Positions 51,841-60,963 of a stretch of DNA of 64,000 nt are shown here, in pieces. Source of the stretch: Microbacterium hydrocarbonoxydans. Lineage in GTDB: Bacteria; Actinomycetota; Actinomycetes; Actinomycetales; Microbacteriaceae. How positions within the stretch are numbered: position 1 is the first letter of the stretch; every line of letters starts with the position of its first letter. The stretch lies in the NCBI RefSeq assembly GCF_023715885.1, contig NZ_JAMBOY010000001.1, positions 806,001 to 870,000 on the forward strand. The letters run 5' to 3'. Below the pieces are notes generated by a model, which did not search any database, was not told the DNA's origin, and worked only from the letters and a program-made list of their open reading frames with translations. The translations under genes were made by a program, and so were the position numbers.

Positions 51841-53148
51841 ATGGGACACACACAGCACCGAGCACTGCCGGTACTCGCACTCGTCGCCGTGGGCATCGTC
51901 GCCCTCGCCGGCTGTGGCGCGGGTTCCCGCACCGACAATGAGAACTCGACGAAGGTGACGTGCGACTACACGGCACCCGAAGGCAAGACGACGGTCAACG
52001 TCCTCGCCTACAACTCCTCCGCGATCGACCCGTTCACCGACACGATGGTGTCGAGCTGCTCGACCGACGACGTGACGCTGAAGCACGACCCGATCGACTT
52101 CGGCGGCCAGGTGACGAAGACCACCGCGACCCTCGCGGGCGACACCGGCACCTACGACATCATCGAGACGTACGGCTTCGTGATCCCCGGGTTCGGCGAG
52201 GAGGAGAAGCTCGTCCCGCTGAACGATCTGTGGGACAAGTACGCCGACGACTACGGTCTCGACGACATCAGTCCCTCGATGGTCGAGGGAATGTCGTACG
52301 ACGGCGACATCTACGCGATCCCGATGCAGGCGCAGATGTTCGTCATGGCGTACCGTACCGACATCTTCGAGGACCTCGGCCTCGAGGTCCCGACGACGTT
52401 CGACGAGATGATCGACGCGGCCGAGGCGATCAAGGGCGCCGGCCTCATGGACTACCCGATCGCGCTGCCCTGGCTCGCCACGGCCGACGTCACCACCGGA
52501 TTCCAGGGCGCGATGAACTCCCTCGGCGCCGACTTCGTCACCGCCGACGGCGAGGTCACGCTCGACACCCCCGAGGCCAAGCAGGCTGTCGAGGCGATGC
52601 TCGCGCTCAAGCCGTACATGGATCCGCAGGTCACGACGTTCGATCAGCCCAAGGTTCAGCAGCAGATGTTCAACGGCACCGCGGCCATGTCGATCATGTT
52701 CTCCGGTCGCATGTTCGACCTGACGCTCGACTCGAACTCGAAGTTCGCGGATTCGATCGGCTTCGCCGGGGCGCCGAAGGTGACCTCCGACGCGGAGTAC
52801 TCGTACAACCGCCTCTCGATCGACGGCTGGTCGATCCCGTTCAACACCAAGCTCGACCACGACATGCTCTTCCAGATGATGGCCTCCGCCGTCAGCGAGG
52901 ACGCGTCGAAGGCATCCGTTCCCGCCGCCTACCCGGCGCGCGAGGGCATGGTGACGGAGAAGAACTCCCCGTACGGCGCAGCGGCGAACGACTCGATCGC
53001 CAGCGCCATGCCGCCCGTCGTGTCGCCGATCGCGGCCGACATCACCAACGAGATCCGGCCCATCCTGGTCTCGATCCTCAACGGCCAGATCGCGGTCGAC
53101 GAAGGACTCGCCCAGATGCAGGCCGCCGGCGAGAAGATCGCCGGCTGA
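51841..53148 (+). CDS. Substrate-binding lipoprotein of the LacI-linked ABC transporter
   Basis: 435 residues, lipobox L-A-G-C (Cys25). Family 1 solute-binding protein. No RBS is visible and TACCAT ends 7 nt before the ATG, so it is leaderless. It heads the operon with two permeases and a hydrolase. A strong hairpin follows the gene. As it groups with a HisD-family dehydrogenase rather than a glycosidase, the ligand may be a sugar acid, polyol or similar compound rather than an oligosaccharide. Confidence 0.88.
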   Translation: MGHTQHRALPVLALVAVGIVALAGCGAGSRTDNENSTKVTCDYTAPEGKTTVNVLAYNSSAIDPFTDTMVSSCSTDDVTLKHDPIDFGGQVTKTTATLAGDTGTYDIIETYGFVIPGFGEEEKLVPLNDLWDKYADDYGLDDISPSMVEGMSYDGDIYAIPMQAQMFVMAYRTDIFEDLGLEVPTTFDEMIDAAEAIKGAGLMDYPIALPWLATADVTTGFQGAMNSLGADFVTADGEVTLDTPEAKQAVEAMLALKPYMDPQVTTFDQPKVQQQMFNGTAAMSIMFSGRMFDLTLDSNSKFADSIGFAGAPKVTSDAEYSYNRLSIDGWSIPFNTKLDHDMLFQMMASAVSEDASKASVPAAYPAREGMVTEKNSPYGAAANDSIASAMPPVVSPIAADITNEIRPILVSILNGQIAVDEGLAQMQAAGEKIAG

Positions 53149-53166
53149 CCGACGCACCGACGTCAT

Positions 53167-53200
53167 GACTGTGGCCTGAGCGCGAGTTCAGGCCACAGTC
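53167..53200 (+). terminator. Hairpin between binding-protein and permease genes
   Basis: GACTGTGGCCTGA (53167-53179) pairs perfectly with 53188-53200 around an 8-nt loop. Because the operon continues, it probably acts as a partial terminator or mRNA stabiliser that raises binding-protein levels. Confidence 0.65.
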
Positions 53201-53219
53201 CGTCCAAGGGAGGACGCAT

Positions 53220-54092
53220 ATGAAGGCACGCGAGTTCTGGCTGCTCTTCTTCCCGAGCCTGCTGGTGATGGGGGCGCTTCTCGTGCTCCCTCTGGTGCGC
53301 ACGGTGCAGTGGAGCTTCGAGCAGGTCCGCTACGGCACACCGGGCACGTTCATCGGCCTGGAGAACTTCACAGACGCCCTGACCGACCCGCGCTTCCACA
53401 AGGCGGTCGTGTTCACGGTGGTGGTCACGGTCATCACCACCGCCATCCTGCTGGTCTTCGGCTACATCATCGCCACCGGCATCAACCGCATCACCACCTC
53501 GCGCCCCCTGGTGCTCGGCATCATGCTCGTCTCGTACGTGCTGCCGAACCTCGTGGGCGCTGTCGCGTTCTCGTGGCTCTTCGACGACAACTTCGGCGGC
53601 GTCGTGAACCGCCTCATCGGATTCTTCGGCGGCACGCAGGTGCTGTGGTTCACCGACCAGGTTCCCAACGCGATCCTCGTCATCGCGAACACGGTCTGGC
53701 ACATGCTGCCCTTCGCGATGCTCATCATCCTCGCAGGGCTGCAGGGCGTGCCGAACGAACTGAAGGAAGCGGCCAAGATCGACGGAGCCAACGCGTTCCA
53801 GACGCACATCAGCGTGATCATCCCGACGATCCGCGGCGTGCTCGGGTTCGTGACCCTGATCACGATCATGGACGTGCTGCGCATGTTCGACAACCTGATC
53901 CCGCTGTCGCCGCAGGCGCAGAACATCGGCAACGAGTCGATCATGCTCTACGTCTACTCCGTGGCGTTCGCCGACGGCGCCGAGAACCTCGGCCTCGGCA
54001 GCGCGATCAACGTGCTCACCATCCTCCTGATCCTCATCATGCTGATCCCGTTCATCCGGGGCATCTTCAAGGAAGCGAAGGCCGAACGATGA
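53220..54092 (+). CDS. ABC transporter permease 1 of the LacI-linked system
   Basis: 290 residues, six predicted membrane segments, EAA loop E-A-A-K-I-D-G-A near residue 185. ATG 53220 with an AAGGGAGG RBS. The stop overlaps the next permease by 4 nt. Carbohydrate-uptake family 1 (MalF type). No ATPase is encoded nearby. Confidence 0.9.
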   Translation: MKAREFWLLFFPSLLVMGALLVLPLVRTVQWSFEQVRYGTPGTFIGLENFTDALTDPRFHKAVVFTVVVTVITTAILLVFGYIIATGINRITTSRPLVLGIMLVSYVLPNLVGAVAFSWLFDDNFGGVVNRLIGFFGGTQVLWFTDQVPNAILVIANTVWHMLPFAMLIILAGLQGVPNELKEAAKIDGANAFQTHISVIIPTIRGVLGFVTLITIMDVLRMFDNLIPLSPQAQNIGNESIMLYVYSVAFADGAENLGLGSAINVLTILLILIMLIPFIRGIFKEAKAER

Positions 54093-54985
54093 GTCTCACC
54101 GCCAACGAGCTCTCGACGAGAGCCATCGTCACCCGCGGCGCACCGAAGCGCCGCCGTCGCGGCGGGCCCAACCGCCCACCCGTCATCACGGGGCTGCTGC
54201 TGGGCATCCTCTGCGTGGTCGTGCTGAGCCCGTTCATCTGGATGACGCTGTCGGTCACCAAGCCGACCGACGTCGCGTTCTCGAACCCGCCCGTGCTCTG
54301 GGACTACCAGCCCACGCTGCAGGCCTTCGTCGACCTCTGGGAGACGACCTACTTCGCCGATTACCTCGTCAACACCCTCGTCGTCGCGGTCGTCTCCACC
54401 GTGATCGCGCTCGTGATCGGCATCCCTGCGGCCTATGCGCTGTCGCGGTTCCCCAGCTACGTCTCGGCGATCCTGCTCGTGCTGGCCCTGATCTTCCGGG
54501 CACTGCCGCGGTTCTCCGTCGTGCTGCCGATGTACGACATCAGCCGTGCGCTCGGGATCTACGACACGACCTTCGCGCTCGCGATCGCCCTCGTCGCCAT
54601 CAACCAGCCGTTCACGATCTGGCTGCTGCGCAACTTCTTCGCCGAGATCCCGCGGGAGCTCGACGAGGCGGCGATGATCGACGGCTGCACGCGGATCGGG
54701 ATGCTGCGACGCGTCATGATCCCGCTGATGGGGCCCGGCATCCTCACCGCCGGCATCTTCGTCTTCCTGTTCGCGTTCCAGGAGTACCTCACGGCGCTCG
54801 TGCTCACCGACACCTCGTCGAAGACGGTGCCGGTGTTCATCGCGACGCAGCTCGGGCAGACCCTACCGATGCTGCAACAGGCGGGCGCCGCGTCGATGCT
54901 GCTGACGATCCCCGTGTTCGTGATCGCGTTCATCGCTCAGAAGTACCTCGTCGCCGGCCTCAGCGACGGCGCCGTCAAGGGCTGA
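54089..54985 (+). CDS. ABC transporter permease 2 of the LacI-linked system
   Basis: 298 residues, six predicted membrane segments, EAA loop D-E-A-A-M-I-D-G-C near 195, ending in G-A-V-K-G. Overlaps the first permease by 4 nt and is followed at 1 nt by the hydrolase. Confidence 0.9.
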   Translation: MSLTANELSTRAIVTRGAPKRRRRGGPNRPPVITGLLLGILCVVVLSPFIWMTLSVTKPTDVAFSNPPVLWDYQPTLQAFVDLWETTYFADYLVNTLVVAVVSTVIALVIGIPAAYALSRFPSYVSAILLVLALIFRALPRFSVVLPMYDISRALGIYDTTFALAIALVAINQPFTIWLLRNFFAEIPRELDEAAMIDGCTRIGMLRRVMIPLMGPGILTAGIFVFLFAFQEYLTALVLTDTSSKTVPVFIATQLGQTLPMLQQAGAASMLLTIPVFVIAFIAQKYLVAGLSDGAVKG

Positions 54986-54986
54986 C

Positions 54987-55712
54987 GTGTCGGCATCCGC
55001 CCCGAAGCTGGTGCTGCTCGCCGGCATGAACTGCACGGCAGACCTGTGGGCGGAGGCCGGCTTCGACACGGAGGACGGAGGGGCGATCCAGCCGCAGCTG
55101 GATCGTCCCTCGCTCCGCACGCAGGTCGACTCGCTGCTCGCGGAGATGCCGGCGCAGTCGGTGATCGTCGGGCACTCGCTCGGCGGCATCGTCGGCATGG
55201 CGCTCGCCCTCGCCGCTCCGCACCGCGTCGCCGGGCTGTGCCTGGTGTCGACGAACGCCAAGGCGCCCACGGATGCGCAGCGAGGCGGATGGAGGAACTG
55301 GCTGGCCGCTCTCGATGCGGGCGCGAGCGCGCGGGCCCTGCAGCAGAGCATCCTCGAGCCGTTGCTCGGCGGGCGCCTGGCCGCCGAACGCCCCGACCTG
55401 GTCGAGCGCGCTCTGCGGATGGGTGACGAGACGGGCGACGACCTGCTGCGCAGGCAGCTCCAGCTGCAGCTGACGAGGGTCGATCTGCTGTCCCGCCTGT
55501 CGTCGCTGCGGATGCCGACTCTCGTCGTCTCCGGACTCGACGACGTGATCTGCCCGCCGCACTTCCACACCGAGATCGTCACCGAGATCGACGGCGCCCG
55601 CCTGGTGTCGCTCGACGCCGGTCACCTGCTGCCGCTCGAGCGCCCGCGCGAGTTCGGCGACCTGGTGCGCTCGTGGTGCGCGCAGCGGGTTCGGCCGGCC
55701 GCCGTGGCATGA
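54987..55712 (+). CDS. Alpha/beta hydrolase of the LacI-linked operon
   Basis: 241 residues from GTG 54987. Nucleophile elbow G-H-S-L-G-G near residue 62, a catalytic Asp near 190 and a His in D-A-G-H-L-L near 212. Directly after the permeases, so it probably hydrolyses an ester or lactone of the imported compound. The exact reaction is unknown. Confidence 0.85.
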   Translation: MSASAPKLVLLAGMNCTADLWAEAGFDTEDGGAIQPQLDRPSLRTQVDSLLAEMPAQSVIVGHSLGGIVGMALALAAPHRVAGLCLVSTNAKAPTDAQRGGWRNWLAALDAGASARALQQSILEPLLGGRLAAERPDLVERALRMGDETGDDLLRRQLQLQLTRVDLLSRLSSLRMPTLVVSGLDDVICPPHFHTEIVTEIDGARLVSLDAGHLLPLERPREFGDLVRSWCAQRVRPAAVA

Positions 55713-55729
55713 CCGGCGTCGCGCGCACT

Positions 55730-55796
55730 GCAGGAGATCACACGCAACGAAGGACGGATGCCGCGGCGGCGTCCTTCGTTGCGCGAGATCTCCTGC
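55730..55796. repeat. Intergenic palindrome, family shared with 30.4 kb
   Basis: A long imperfect hairpin: GCAGGAGATC (55730-55739) with its complement at 55785-55796, and GCAACGAAGGAC with GTCCTTCGTTGC inside. The core GGATGCCGC and left arm match the element at 30412-30472. It probably terminates the converging hydrolase and aldolase operons. Confidence 0.7.
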
Positions 55797-55802
55797 GGAA
55801 GC

Positions 55803-56546
55803 TCAGCGGGTCGGCGCCGCCAGATCGCGGAGGTGCGCCATGAGCGACGACGCGAGGTTGTAGACCACGAGGTCGGCACCGCCCGCGAAGGCCGCCGCCG
55901 CGGCATCCCTCGTGCCCACGATGTCCATCCGCAGGGCACCGGTGCGCGCGAGCGCCTCGTTGACGACCGCGACGGCTTGCGCCACCGGGAGATCGTCGGA
56001 CCCGGATGCCGCGGCGAGGTCGGCCGGGCCGATCATGATGCCGTCGAGGCGCGGTGTCGCGACTATGGCCTCGACGTTCGCGACGCCGCGCGGGGATTCG
56101 ATCATGCCGAGCACGAGGGTGTTCTCGAGCCACCAGTCGCGGTGATCGGCCGCCGCGACCTCGCCGAACCGGCCGGCACGGCTGTAGGTGGCGAATCCGC
56201 GCGATCCGACGGGCGGGTAGAGCGCGGAATCGACGAGGTCGGCGGCATCCGCGGCGGTGTCGAGGTGGGGGGCGAGGATCCCCTGCGCGCCCTGATCGAG
56301 CACCCGCAGCACGAGGCCGCGGTCCTTCTCGCCGACGCGCACGATGACGGGCACGCCGTGCACGGCCGCCAGGGCGATGTGAGTGCGCAGTGCGACGATG
56401 TCGGCCGGGCCGTGCTCGCAGTCGATCAGCACGAAGTCGAAGCCGGCGACGGCCAGCATCTCGACGGTCTCCTCGGCAGGCATGCGCAGCAGAGCGCCGA
56501 AGAGCTTCTCACCGGCGCTCGCGCGCTGCCGCAGCGAAGGACTCAT
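55803..56546 (-). CDS. HpcH/HpaI family aldolase
   Basis: 247 residues from ATG 56546. The metal and substrate residues of class II pyruvate aldolases are visible: D-C-E-H-G-P near residue 43, M-I-E-S near 144 and I-G-P-A-D-L near 172. It probably splits a 2-keto-3-deoxy-type acid to pyruvate and an aldehyde. It overlaps the SDR stop by 4 nt and is last in the HisD-SDR-aldolase operon. Confidence 0.88.
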   Translation of the reverse strand: MSPSLRQRASAGEKLFGALLRMPAEETVEMLAVAGFDFVLIDCEHGPADIVALRTHIALAAVHGVPVIVRVGEKDRGLVLRVLDQGAQGILAPHLDTAADAADLVDSALYPPVGSRGFATYSRAGRFGEVAAADHRDWWLENTLVLGMIESPRGVANVEAIVATPRLDGIMIGPADLAAASGSDDLPVAQAVAVVNEALARTGALRMDIVGTRDAAAAAFAGGADLVVYNLASSLMAHLRDLAAPTR

Positions 56547-57301
56547 GCGACCATTCCCGCCGAGAGGTCGACGTCGGCGCCGCACATGCCGGGCATCCCG
56601 AGCATCGCGACGACGGCCGCGCCGACCTCCTCCTCGGTCACCATGCGTCCCAGCGCCGCCCGCGAGACGAACGCCTGCTCTGCGTCGTCGACGGATGTGC
56701 CCGACCGCTCAGCCTCGAGGCGGAAGTTGCGGGCCATGCGCGGGCCCTGCACCGGCCCGGGGGAGAGGGTGTTGACGCGCACGCCGGCCGGTCCGACCTC
56801 GAACGCGAGGGTCGAGGTGAGCCCGATGACTGCCATCTTCGAGGCGCAGTAGGGCGTGCGGTGCGCGAGCGGGCGCTTGCCCGAGACGGATGCCACGTTG
56901 ATGACGTCGCCGTCGCCCCGCTCGACCATGCCCGGCAGCAGCGCCTTGCACAGCAGGAAGGTGCCGCGCACGTTGACGTTGAAGACCTCGTCCCAGTCGT
57001 CGACGTCGATGTCGGTGAGCGCCGCCACCGGACCGGGGATGCCGGCGTTGTTGACGAGGATCGACACCTCGGTGCCGGAGAGAGCGTCGCGCAGTGCGTC
57101 GACGGACGCCGGGTCCGCGACGTCGCACGCGAGCGCTCGGACGCGGTCGCCGAGCTGTCCGGCCACCGCATCGAGCTTCGCCGTGTCGCGACCCACCACG
57201 ACCACCGCGGCACCGGCGGCGTGCAGGGCTCGGGCGATCGCCGCTCCGAGTCCGCTCCCGCCGCCGGTGACCACGGCCGTGCGACCGGTGAGGTCGGTCA
57301 T
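56543..57301 (-). CDS. SDR family oxidoreductase
   Basis: 252 residues from ATG 57301. Cofactor loop T-G-G-G-S-G-L-G near residue 12, N-N-A-G near 85, and catalytic Y-C-A-S-K near 150. Classical SDR length. Coupled to the HisD-like and aldolase genes by 4-nt overlaps at both ends. Probably oxidises a hydroxyl of the same pathway intermediate. Confidence 0.9.
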   Translation of the reverse strand: MTDLTGRTAVVTGGGSGLGAAIARALHAAGAAVVVVGRDTAKLDAVAGQLGDRVRALACDVADPASVDALRDALSGTEVSILVNNAGIPGPVAALTDIDVDDWDEVFNVNVRGTFLLCKALLPGMVERGDGDVINVASVSGKRPLAHRTPYCASKMAVIGLTSTLAFEVGPAGVRVNTLSPGPVQGPRMARNFRLEAERSGTSVDDAEQAFVSRAALGRMVTEEEVGAAVVAMLGMPGMCGADVDLSAGMVA

Positions 57302-58629
57302 CGTGCGACCGCGTCGACCGCGGCGTGGCTCTCGTCGATCCAGTCGAACCGAGTGCCGGCGTGACGCCACGCGCGCGCATCGCCCGAGCGGGCGTGTCCC
57401 TCGAACAGCTCGACGCGGGCGGCGCGGCCGCAGACGGCGCCGAGCTCCGCGGAGGACTCGGTGTTCTGAACCTCCTGGTACGTCACCGTGCGGAGGTACT
57501 TGCCCACCCAGAGCCCGCCCGTGTAGCGGGCCGCGCCGAGCGTCGGGAGCACGTGGTTCGTGCCGATCACCTTGTCGCCGTATGAGACGCAGGTGTTCTC
57601 CCCGAGGAACAGCGCGCCGTAGTCGTGCATCTTCGTCAGTGCCTCGCGCGGGTTCTCGGTGAAGATCTGCACGTGCTCGAAGGCGAAGTCGTCGGCGATG
57701 CGGTACGCCTCGTCGAGATCGTCGGCGACGATCACCTGACCCCAGTCGCGCCACGCGGGACCGGCGTAGTCGCGCGTCGACATGCCGGGGAGGATCTTCT
57801 CGATCCAGTCGATGACCTCCTCGCCGAGCTTCCGAGAGGTCGTCACCAGCACGGCGGGGGAGTCGGGGCCATGCTCGGCCTGTGACAGCAGATCCACGGC
57901 GGTGAAGAAGGGGTCGGCGTGCTCGTCGGCGACGATGAGGATCTCGGTGGGGCCGGCGAAGAGGTCGATGCCGACCTCGCCGAACAGCTGGCGCTTGGCC
58001 TCGGCGACGTAGGCGTTGCCGGGTCCGGCGATCATGTTGACCGGCGCGATCGTATCCGTGCCGACAGCCATCGCCGCGACCGCCTGCACGCCGCCGAGGA
58101 TGTAGATCTCGTCGGCGCCCGCCATCTTCATCGCCGCGACCGTCGCGGCGGGGATCTCGCCGCGGATGGGCGGGGTGCAGGCGACCACGCGGGGCACGCC
58201 GGCCACCTTGGCGGTGATGATCGTCATGTGGGCCGAGGCGGTGAGCGGATACTTGCCGCCCGGGATGTAGGCGCCGGCGGCCTGCACCGGCACGTGCTTC
58301 TGGCCGAGGAAGACACCGGGGAGCGTCTCGACCTCGACGTCGACGAGCGAGTCGCGCTGCGCCTGAGCGAACCGGCGCACCTGGCTCTGCACGAACTCGA
58401 TGTCCTGGATGACCTGCTCCGGCAGAGTGGCGATGATCTCGTCGATCTGGGCGTCGGAGAGTCGGTACGACTCGGGGCTCCACTTGTCGAACTGCTCGGC
58501 ATAGCGGCGGACCGCGACGTCGCCGTTCTCGCGGATGTCCCCGATGATCCCCCGGACCCGTTCGGCGACGTCCTGCTGAGCGGTGTCCGCGAACGTCTTC
58601 GTCGGCGCGGACTTCAGATGCAGGGGCAT
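57298..58629 (-). CDS. Histidinol dehydrogenase family oxidoreductase (catabolic paralogue)
   Basis: 443 residues from ATG 58629, with a GGATGG RBS. The HisD zinc and catalytic residues appear conserved: Q-A-E-H near 250, F-E-H near 318, G-D-K-x-I-G-T-N-H-V-L-P-T near 355 and G-H-A-R near 415. It is not in a his operon but in an operon with an SDR and an aldolase, so it probably oxidises a polyol or sulfonate-like alcohol, as HpsN-type paralogues do. A perfect operator palindrome lies upstream. Confidence 0.85.
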   Translation of the reverse strand: MPLHLKSAPTKTFADTAQQDVAERVRGIIGDIRENGDVAVRRYAEQFDKWSPESYRLSDAQIDEIIATLPEQVIQDIEFVQSQVRRFAQAQRDSLVDVEVETLPGVFLGQKHVPVQAAGAYIPGGKYPLTASAHMTIITAKVAGVPRVVACTPPIRGEIPAATVAAMKMAGADEIYILGGVQAVAAMAVGTDTIAPVNMIAGPGNAYVAEAKRQLFGEVGIDLFAGPTEILIVADEHADPFFTAVDLLSQAEHGPDSPAVLVTTSRKLGEEVIDWIEKILPGMSTRDYAGPAWRDWGQVIVADDLDEAYRIADDFAFEHVQIFTENPREALTKMHDYGALFLGENTCVSYGDKVIGTNHVLPTLGAARYTGGLWVGKYLRTVTYQEVQNTESSAELGAVCGRAARVELFEGHARSGDARAWRHAGTRFDWIDESHAAVDAVAR

Positions 58630-58645
58630 GGCCCATCCTTTCGTT

Positions 58646-58657
58646 GCATACGTATGC
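58646..58657. promoter_or_regulatory. Operator C, perfect palindrome GCATACGTATGC
   Basis: 12-bp perfect palindrome between the -10 box of the HisD operon promoter and its RBS. On the minus strand, TTGACG (58686-58691) and CATAAT (58662-58667) with an 18-nt spacer make the promoter. A half-site (58672-58678) lies in the spacer. Confidence 0.75.
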
Positions 58658-58661
58658 TCCG

Positions 58662-58691
58662 ATTATGACCGCGTATGCATTCGAGCGTCAA
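58662..58691 (-). promoter_or_regulatory. Promoter of the HisD-SDR-aldolase operon
   Basis: TTGACG -35 at 58686-58691 and CATAAT -10 at 58662-58667 on the minus strand, spacer 18 nt. Operator C lies immediately downstream. Confidence 0.6.
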
Positions 58692-58729
58692 GGGCAGTAG
58701 AATTCGACAGATCGAGGGGGAGGCCTGAC

Positions 58730-59731
58730 ATGGTCGTCACGAGCCGGGATGTTGCCCGCTTGGCCGGGGTGTCGCAGCCCACGGTGTCGCGGGCCCTGCG
58801 CGACGACGCGCGGGTGTCGGAGGCCACCAAGCTCCGGGTGCGGGAAGCGGCGCAGCTGCTCGGATACGTGCCCAGCGAGGCCGGCCGGGCGCTCTCCTCC
58901 GGGCGCACGCGCCGCATCGGGTTGCTGCTCACCGATCTCGACAACCAGTTCTACTCGCACATCATCGCCCCGGTGCACCGCGAGCTCGAAGCCCTCGGCT
59001 ACCAGTTGATGCTGCACACCGAGACCGCCGACAACGACACGATCGTCGAGCGGCTCCTCGCCAACGGCCTCGACGGAGTCATCCTGGCCACCACGACCGT
59101 CGACTCCGTCGCCCCCGTACGGCTGCGCGATCGCGGGCTGCCTTTCGTGTACTTCAACCGCACGGGGTCCTTCGTCGACGCGGACTCTGCGGTCGTGAAC
59201 TCCGTGCCGGGCTATCGCGAGGCCGTCCGCGCGGCCGTCGCCCTCGGGCATCGGCGGATGGGCGCGGTGCTCGGGCCGAGCAACACCAGTACGGCGCAGG
59301 GGCGGGAGGCGTCGCTCCGAGACGCCCTGAGCGCCGAGGGGCTGCAGCTCGACGAGCGTGACGTGCGCCGCACCCCGTACGGCGCGGCCGAGGGCGAGGC
59401 GGCCGCGGCCGAGCTGCTCGCCGGACCCGACCGCCCCTCAGTGCTCTTCTGCGGCAACGACGTCGTCGCGTACGGCGCGCTCAACGCCGCTCATCGCGCC
59501 GGGCTGCGCGTGCCCGACGATCTCTCCATCATCGGCTTCGACGACCTTCCTGAGGCGGCGTGGCCCATCATCGACCTCGCTACGGTCGGCTACGACATCG
59601 TCGGCATGGCGCGCGCTGCGGCCGACCTCATCGTCCGGCGCATCGAGGAACCGGATGCCGAGATCCGGATGTCCGGGTTCGCGTCGACCTTCATCGCGCG
59701 CCGCACGCTGGCACCCGCTCCCGCGCGCTGA
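58730..59731 (+). CDS. LacI family transcriptional regulator
   Basis: 333 residues from ATG 58730 (GGGGGAGG RBS). The N-terminal helix-turn-helix D-V-A-R-L-A-G-V-S-Q-P-T-V-S-R-A-L is textbook LacI, followed by the periplasmic-binding-fold ligand domain and C-terminal G-F-D-D. It lies between the two operons and next to operator C; the same palindrome occurs at the transporter operon and the SnoaL/bicupin operon. It probably represses all three until an inducer binds. Confidence 0.92.
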   Translation: MVVTSRDVARLAGVSQPTVSRALRDDARVSEATKLRVREAAQLLGYVPSEAGRALSSGRTRRIGLLLTDLDNQFYSHIIAPVHRELEALGYQLMLHTETADNDTIVERLLANGLDGVILATTTVDSVAPVRLRDRGLPFVYFNRTGSFVDADSAVVNSVPGYREAVRAAVALGHRRMGAVLGPSNTSTAQGREASLRDALSAEGLQLDERDVRRTPYGAAEGEAAAAELLAGPDRPSVLFCGNDVVAYGALNAAHRAGLRVPDDLSIIGFDDLPEAAWPIIDLATVGYDIVGMARAAADLIVRRIEEPDAEIRMSGFASTFIARRTLAPAPAR

Positions 59732-59858
59732 CCCCGCGGGCATCTTCGCTCCTGCGCCGCCGGGCCCCGGCGTCCGAGCGGGCACCGGCACCCGCGTCCG
59801 TTCCCGCCCCGGATCCGCCGTTCTCGAAGAATGTCCACCGTGTGCGCTGGCGGACTGC

Positions 59859-59887
59859 TTGCGCCGCGTTGTGCATACGCATACACT
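59859..59887 (+). promoter_or_regulatory. Promoter and operator D of the SnoaL/bicupin operon
   Basis: TTGCGC (59859-59864), 17-nt spacer, TACACT (59882-59887). The operator-like GCATACGCATAC (59873-59884; 10 of 12 positions) overlaps the spacer and -10 box. Confidence 0.6.
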
Positions 59888-59951
59888 GACGATCACGCGA
59901 CGTGCGATCACCGATGAACCGCAGTCGTGCATCTCGAAGGAGTGGAAAAGC

Positions 59952-60932
59952 GTGTCTCTCGACCCGGTCGCCTACCTGCCGTACAAAGACCCCGACGACT
60001 TCATCCGCGAGGTCACCGACCTCATCTGGGTCGATCGGTCGATCAGTTTCATCCGCGACAACTACGAGCCGGACTCGATCGTGCACGGCGCGCTCGGCAC
60101 CTCCACGACGCGACAGGAGGTCATCGAGGGCTCGCTCATGCGGATCTCGGCGACGCCGGACCGCACAGGTCAGGCGGAGGATGTCATCTGGGAGGCACGC
60201 GGTGACGACGCCTTCCTCAGCTCCCACCTGGTGCTCTCAGGCGATCTGCACTCGCCGTACGTGAGCCGCACGATCGCGAACTGCCTCTACCGCCGTGGCC
60301 GCATGGTCGAGGAGTGGGTCGTGCGCGACACGCTCGCCGGCGCGCTGCGTCGCGGTGACGACCTCGACGAGCTGGCGCGGGCGCAGGCGTTCCGCGGCTT
60401 CTCCGGCTCGTGGACCGAGCCCGCCCCGGCCGACCCGATCGCGAAGGGCGACTCGGGCGTCCGCCCCGACGAGTACCGCGCCGAGGTCGAGACCGTCCTC
60501 GACATGATCCAGACCGTCTGGAACGACCGCGATCTGCAGAAGGTCGAGAAGTACTTCGATCGCGACCTCACGCTGCACACGGTCGGCGACCGCACCATCA
60601 TCCGCCCCGAGGGGTACCGCCGGGCGCTGCTGCGCCTGCTCGAGTCGTTCCCGGGCGGACAGTTCGAGATCCGCGACATCCAGACCAATTACGACGTGCG
60701 CTACGCGGGCCTCCGCGTCGCGGTCGTGTGGAAGTTCGTCGGCGACTACAACGGCGTGCCGAACTACGGTCCGCTGACCGGCAAGCCGGTCGACCTGATC
60801 GGCATCTCGCAGTTCACCTTCCACAACGGCGCCATCGTCAAGGAGGTGCGCCTGTGGGACGACATCGCGCTCCGCGCGCAGATCGCAGGGTCACGGGGCG
60901 ACGAGCCGGTGCCCTTCGCCAACATCTACTGA
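59952..60932 (+). CDS. Double SnoaL/NTF2-like domain protein
   Basis: 326 residues from GTG 59952 (AAGGAG about 11 nt upstream). Two SnoaL-like (NTF2-fold) domains: about 10-145 and 165-320, the second with D-x-x-x-V-E-K-Y-F and G-x-x-x-V-K-E-V-R-L-W. Such folds form small enzymes or binding pockets, including isomerases and polyketide cyclases. No catalytic assignment. It is under a LacI-type operator and precedes the bicupin. Confidence 0.75.
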   Translation: MSLDPVAYLPYKDPDDFIREVTDLIWVDRSISFIRDNYEPDSIVHGALGTSTTRQEVIEGSLMRISATPDRTGQAEDVIWEARGDDAFLSSHLVLSGDLHSPYVSRTIANCLYRRGRMVEEWVVRDTLAGALRRGDDLDELARAQAFRGFSGSWTEPAPADPIAKGDSGVRPDEYRAEVETVLDMIQTVWNDRDLQKVEKYFDRDLTLHTVGDRTIIRPEGYRRALLRLLESFPGGQFEIRDIQTNYDVRYAGLRVAVVWKFVGDYNGVPNYGPLTGKPVDLIGISQFTFHNGAIVKEVRLWDDIALRAQIAGSRGDEPVPFANIY

Positions 60933-60963
60933 TCATTCACTGATCGACAAGGGAGAAGAAGAA

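Noticed and set aside
57298-58629. Naming the gene hisD or hpsN
   Set aside because: No histidine operon context and no sulfonate genes nearby; family membership is clear but the substrate is not.
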